DNA of 7,673 nucleotides from Flavobacteriales bacterium UBA1531 (GTDB lineage Bacteria; Bacteroidota; Bacteroidia; Flavobacteriales_D; Sanyastnellaceae), in assembly GCA_002323795.1 (NCBI GenBank), contig DCPZ01000046.1:1-7673 (forward strand), read 5' to 3'. Shown in pieces: positions 5,493 through 7,673 of this stretch. The stretch's first letter is position 1. Each line of letters opens with the position of its first letter. The notes beneath the pieces are model-generated. The model did not search any database. It was not told the origin of the DNA and was given only the letters and a program-made list of their open reading frames with translations. The translations under genes and the position numbers were made by a program.

Positions 5493-6560
5493 TCAGCTTG
5501 TTGCATTTTGCAATCCTTCGTGGATCAAGGTCTGCGTCGGGAAAGCAAAATCTAATGATGCGTCATTGAAACGCTTCAGAATTTCGAGGTTAACCATGCC
5601 TGGAGTGAGGCAAACATCTGCCTCTTTTCGGACATAATAAATGGCACTCACGTTCAACGAAAAATCTCCGAAGCCACTGAACCAAATCAAGGTGTCATCT
5701 TCCGTCCCAATGTGCTTCTCAATGATCTCGGTAAGAATGCCGATGGCCTGCTCGATCTGGTCAGGCTTGGTGTCATAAGTCAACCCCAAATCCAATCGAA
5801 TCTTGCGCGCGGGTTCGGCCGTCACATTCTCCACGAGGCTATCTGTGAATTTGTGATTCGGGATGGTAACTACCCGTCCGGCAAGTGTCTTGATTCGCGT
5901 CGAGCGAATCCCAATCTCTGTCACTGTTCCGTCAACTCCAGCTACTTGCACCCGGTCACCCACCAGAAAAGGTTGATCCACAAACACCGTAATTCCTCCA
6001 AAAATATTGGCCACAAAATCCTTAGCGGCTAGACCCATGGCTAAGCCGCCAATGCCAACACCGGCAAGCAGTGCAGCGACATCATAGCCGGCATTGTTGA
6101 GCGCCATGATGAAGCCCAATATCCAGACGGTTGAGCGCAAGGTCTTTCGCAAGATGGGCGCCATTTGGGACATCATCTGAGACGAAGATTTCTGAGCAGC
6201 TCCCATGAAAAGATTGCCCAGAACGCTATCGACAAGTCGCGCAGCCATCCACGTCACATTCAAAGCAACTGCAATCGAAAAGACGTGGTCCATGAACGCA
6301 TCCGTCTCCGCACCAAAATGCAAGTGATCGTATCCGAACCACAAGCCAAGCAATACAACCGACAACGAAAGCGGTTCTTCGATCTGATCCACAATGATAT
6401 CATCCAATTGTGTTTCACTTTTCGCAGCCAAAGCCTTCATCCTACGGCTGAACCAGCGGTAGACCAATCGGCCTGCAATCACACCGCCGAGCGCCCAAGC
6501 CAAGGCAATCATCCACTCCATCGCGGGGTTGCCCAAAAATTCTGTGTCTAAAAATTCCAT
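5493..6560 (-). CDS. MscS-family mechanosensitive channel
   Basis: 355 residues from the ATG at 6560. It is predicted to be a pore of the cytoplasmic membrane that opens under membrane tension and releases solutes on osmotic downshock. Membrane segments: about 14-36, 64-85, 92-112, 143-158, and the pore helix region at 160-190. The pore and beta-domain signature is complete: LLAGVGIGGLAMGLAAKDFV (164-183), NIFGGITVFVDQPFLVGDRV (185-204), GTVTEIGIRSTRIKTLAGRV (211-230) and VTIPNHKFTDSLVENVT (231-247). The remainder is the cytosolic vestibule (250-355). It has more N-terminal helices than E. coli MscS (286 residues). The frame is open to 6686 with further ATGs at 6593 and 6686, but those overlap purK and encode a Pro/Arg-rich leader, so 6560 is preferred. 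Divergent from purK across 31 bases. Confidence 0.94.
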   Translation of the reverse strand: MEFLDTEFLGNPAMEWMIALAWALGGVIAGRLVYRWFSRRMKALAAKSETQLDDIIVDQIEEPLSLSVVLLGLWFGYDHLHFGAETDAFMDHVFSIAVALNVTWMAARLVDSVLGNLFMGAAQKSSSQMMSQMAPILRKTLRSTVWILGFIMALNNAGYDVAALLAGVGIGGLAMGLAAKDFVANIFGGITVFVDQPFLVGDRVQVAGVDGTVTEIGIRSTRIKTLAGRVVTIPNHKFTDSLVENVTAEPARKIRLDLGLTYDTKPDQIEQAIGILTEIIEKHIGTEDDTLIWFSGFGDFSLNVSAIYYVRKEADVCLTPGMVNLEILKRFNDASLDFAFPTQTLIHEGLQNATS

Positions 6561-6564
6561 GGAC

Positions 6565-6572
6565 CAAAAATG
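6565..6572 (-). promoter_or_regulatory. Candidate -7 promoter element of the MscS-type gene
   Basis: Minus-strand CATTTTTG differs from TAnnTTTG only at the first base and ends 4 bases before the ATG at 6560 (GTCC then ATG). A TTTG lies upstream at 6595-6598, 22 bases from the octamer, which fits the looser spacing reported for Flavobacteriia -33 elements. That TTTG falls within the first codons of purK. Confidence 0.5.
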
Positions 6573-6579
6573 GCGCGAA

Positions 6580-6587
6580 TATCTTTG
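6580..6587 (+). promoter_or_regulatory. Candidate -7 promoter element of purK
   Basis: TATCTTTG is a perfect match to TAnnTTTG and ends 4 bases before the purK ATG at 6592 (CGTC then ATG). The start of transcription would fall on or next to that ATG. No clear -33 TTG is found at normal distance; the region where it should lie overlaps the start codon of the divergent MscS-type gene. Confidence 0.55.
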
Positions 6588-6591
6588 CGTC

Positions 6592-7673
6592 ATGCAAACT
6601 GGCTCAAAAAACTCTAAAGGATTCAATGTTTCATTTGGTCCGTCCCTGCGTTTAGGCGTTCTGGGCGGGGGACAACTTGGACGCATGATGATTCAATCCG
6701 CTGTTGATTTCGACGTGCGAGTAGAAGTAATGGATCCCAATGCGGATGCCCCTTGTCGACACCTGACGTCGAGATTCATGCAGGGCGACTTGCAGAATTC
6801 AAAGGATGTCGTTGCATTCGGATCGGAGTTGGATGTGATCACCATTGAAATTGAGCACGTTTCGGTCGACGGCCTCAGGGAACTCGAATCGAAGGGTGTT
6901 CGTGTGATTCCGAAACCCGATCATCTGGCCATCATCCAAGACAAAGGGAAGCAAAAAGCTTTCTTCGCTGAGAACAACATTCCCACGTCGCCCTTCCAAC
7001 TGATCGGCGGCGCTAGCGAGGTAAAGAAGATGGGACTCCCCATCGTCCAGAAAATGCGCACGGGCGGCTACGATGGCAAAGGTGTTGTTGTTTTAAAGTC
7101 AGAAGCCGATTTAGACCGAGCATTCGATGTGCCGAGCGTTTTAGAACATGCTGTAGACATTGATAAAGAACTGAGCGTAATCGTAGCACGCAATAGCCGA
7201 GGCGAAATCGAATGTTTTCCCGTAGTGGAGGCCGTTTTCGATCCGGTAGCAAATTTGGTCGATTACCTCATCGCACCTGCGGACATCTCCCCTGAACAAG
7301 CAAAAGATGCAGCGATTTTGGCCATTCGCGTCGCGGAAGCCATGGATTTTGAGGGTTTGGTGGCAGTGGAATTGTTTCTTGACCGTGACGGGAACCTGCT
7401 TGTAAATGAACTGGCTCCGCGCACCCACAACAGCGGACACCATACCATCGAGGCGAATCGCACATCGCAATTCGAGCAGCACCTTCGCGCTGTTTTGGAC
7501 CTGCCGCTTGGCACCACCGAAGCCGTCTTTCCTGCTGCCGCGATGGTGAACTTGGTGGGCAGTGCAGAGGCTCTTGGTACGCCCATTTATTCGGGGCTCG
7601 ATTCGTCATTGAACACCCCTGGCATTCATCCGCATTTGTATGGTAAATCTGCCGTCAAGCCTTTTCGGAAAAT
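6592..7673 (+). CDS. purK: N5-carboxyaminoimidazole ribonucleotide synthase PurK, 3' end missing
   Basis: 360 codons are present and the frame is still open at the window edge. The visible end, HLYGKSAVKPFRK, corresponds to the last tens of residues of the family, so little is missing. PurK is an ATP-grasp enzyme that converts AIR, bicarbonate and ATP to N5-CAIR in purine synthesis; PurE then makes CAIR, and purE may follow outside the window. Marks: LGVLGGGQLGRMM (21-33), ITIEIEHVSVDGL (83-95), IQDKGKQKAFF (115-125), KMRTGGYDGKG (154-164) with the ATP-grasp loop, VAVELFLDRDGNLLVNELAP (257-276) with metal-binding Glu positions, and RTHNSGHHTIE (277-287). The ATG at 6592 gives about 16 more N-terminal residues than E. 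coli PurK. No ATG, GTG or TTG lies in frame between it and the GGGQLG motif. An alternative upstream ATG at 6559 would overlap the MscS gene start and is less likely. Confidence 0.96.
   Translation, partial: MQTGSKNSKGFNVSFGPSLRLGVLGGGQLGRMMIQSAVDFDVRVEVMDPNADAPCRHLTSRFMQGDLQNSKDVVAFGSELDVITIEIEHVSVDGLRELESKGVRVIPKPDHLAIIQDKGKQKAFFAENNIPTSPFQLIGGASEVKKMGLPIVQKMRTGGYDGKGVVVLKSEADLDRAFDVPSVLEHAVDIDKELSVIVARNSRGEIECFPVVEAVFDPVANLVDYLIAPADISPEQAKDAAILAIRVAEAMDFEGLVAVELFLDRDGNLLVNELAPRTHNSGHHTIEANRTSQFEQHLRAVLDLPLGTTEAVFPAAAMVNLVGSAEALGTPIYSGLDSSLNTPGIHPHLYGKSAVKPFRK

Noticed and set aside
6561..6686. N-terminal extension of the MscS-type protein by 42 residues
   Set aside because: It overlaps the beginning of purK on the other strand, is Pro/Arg-rich, and does not resemble a membrane-protein start; 6560 also has the promoter-like octamer.
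7013..7609. Several minus-strand open frames in the purK region
   Set aside because: All are antisense to an intact, strongly conserved PurK frame and show no family motifs.

Overview
The window looks like a chromosomal housekeeping stretch of a Bacteroidota bacterium, probably a Flavobacteriia-like lineage with mid-range GC. Three things point there. The HIT protein has the wording typical of that phylum and directly follows greA. Upstream regions are mostly A-rich and lack Shine-Dalgarno sequences. The promoter candidates resemble the Bacteroidota -7 element TAnnTTTG. I see no phage, insertion sequence, CRISPR array, tRNA or rRNA. Nearly every base is coding, and no gap exceeds 80 bases.

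Layout. Bases 2-145 (+) are the C-terminal end of greA, followed 14 bases later by a HIT-family hydrolase (160-549, +). A leftward block then runs from 6560 down to 560. It starts with an MscS-type mechanosensitive channel (5493-6560) and a TMEM164/YwaF-type membrane protein with a TTG start (4663-5427). A tightly packed six-gene run follows in transcription order: thyA, folA, a HupE/UreJ-type metal-transporter homologue, yidD, a lipoprotein with a (Asp-His)n tract, and a secreted Asp-box (BNR) propeller protein. Gaps within that run are 17, 2, 17, 2 and -20 bases. At the right end, purK (6592 to the window edge, +) is divergent from the MscS gene across only 31 bases.

How the genes fit together. 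thyA and folA form the thymidylate/folate cycle: ThyA makes dTMP and dihydrofolate, and FolA regenerates tetrahydrofolate. The four genes behind them act at the envelope: a membrane metal-permease homologue, a membrane-protein insertion factor, a histidine-rich lipoprotein and an exported propeller. The HupE homologue next to a metal-binding-looking lipoprotein suggests, by inference only, a small metal-handling unit without urease or hydrogenase genes nearby.

The most interesting signal is in the promoters. At three transcription-unit heads (thyA, the MscS gene, purK) a TAnnTTTG-like octamer ends exactly 4 bases before the ATG. This predicts transcripts that begin at or next to the start codon (leaderless). 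Most operon-internal genes lack the pattern. No wholly new multi-gene defence or metabolic system is evident; the metal-handling idea and the leaderless pattern are the leads worth testing.
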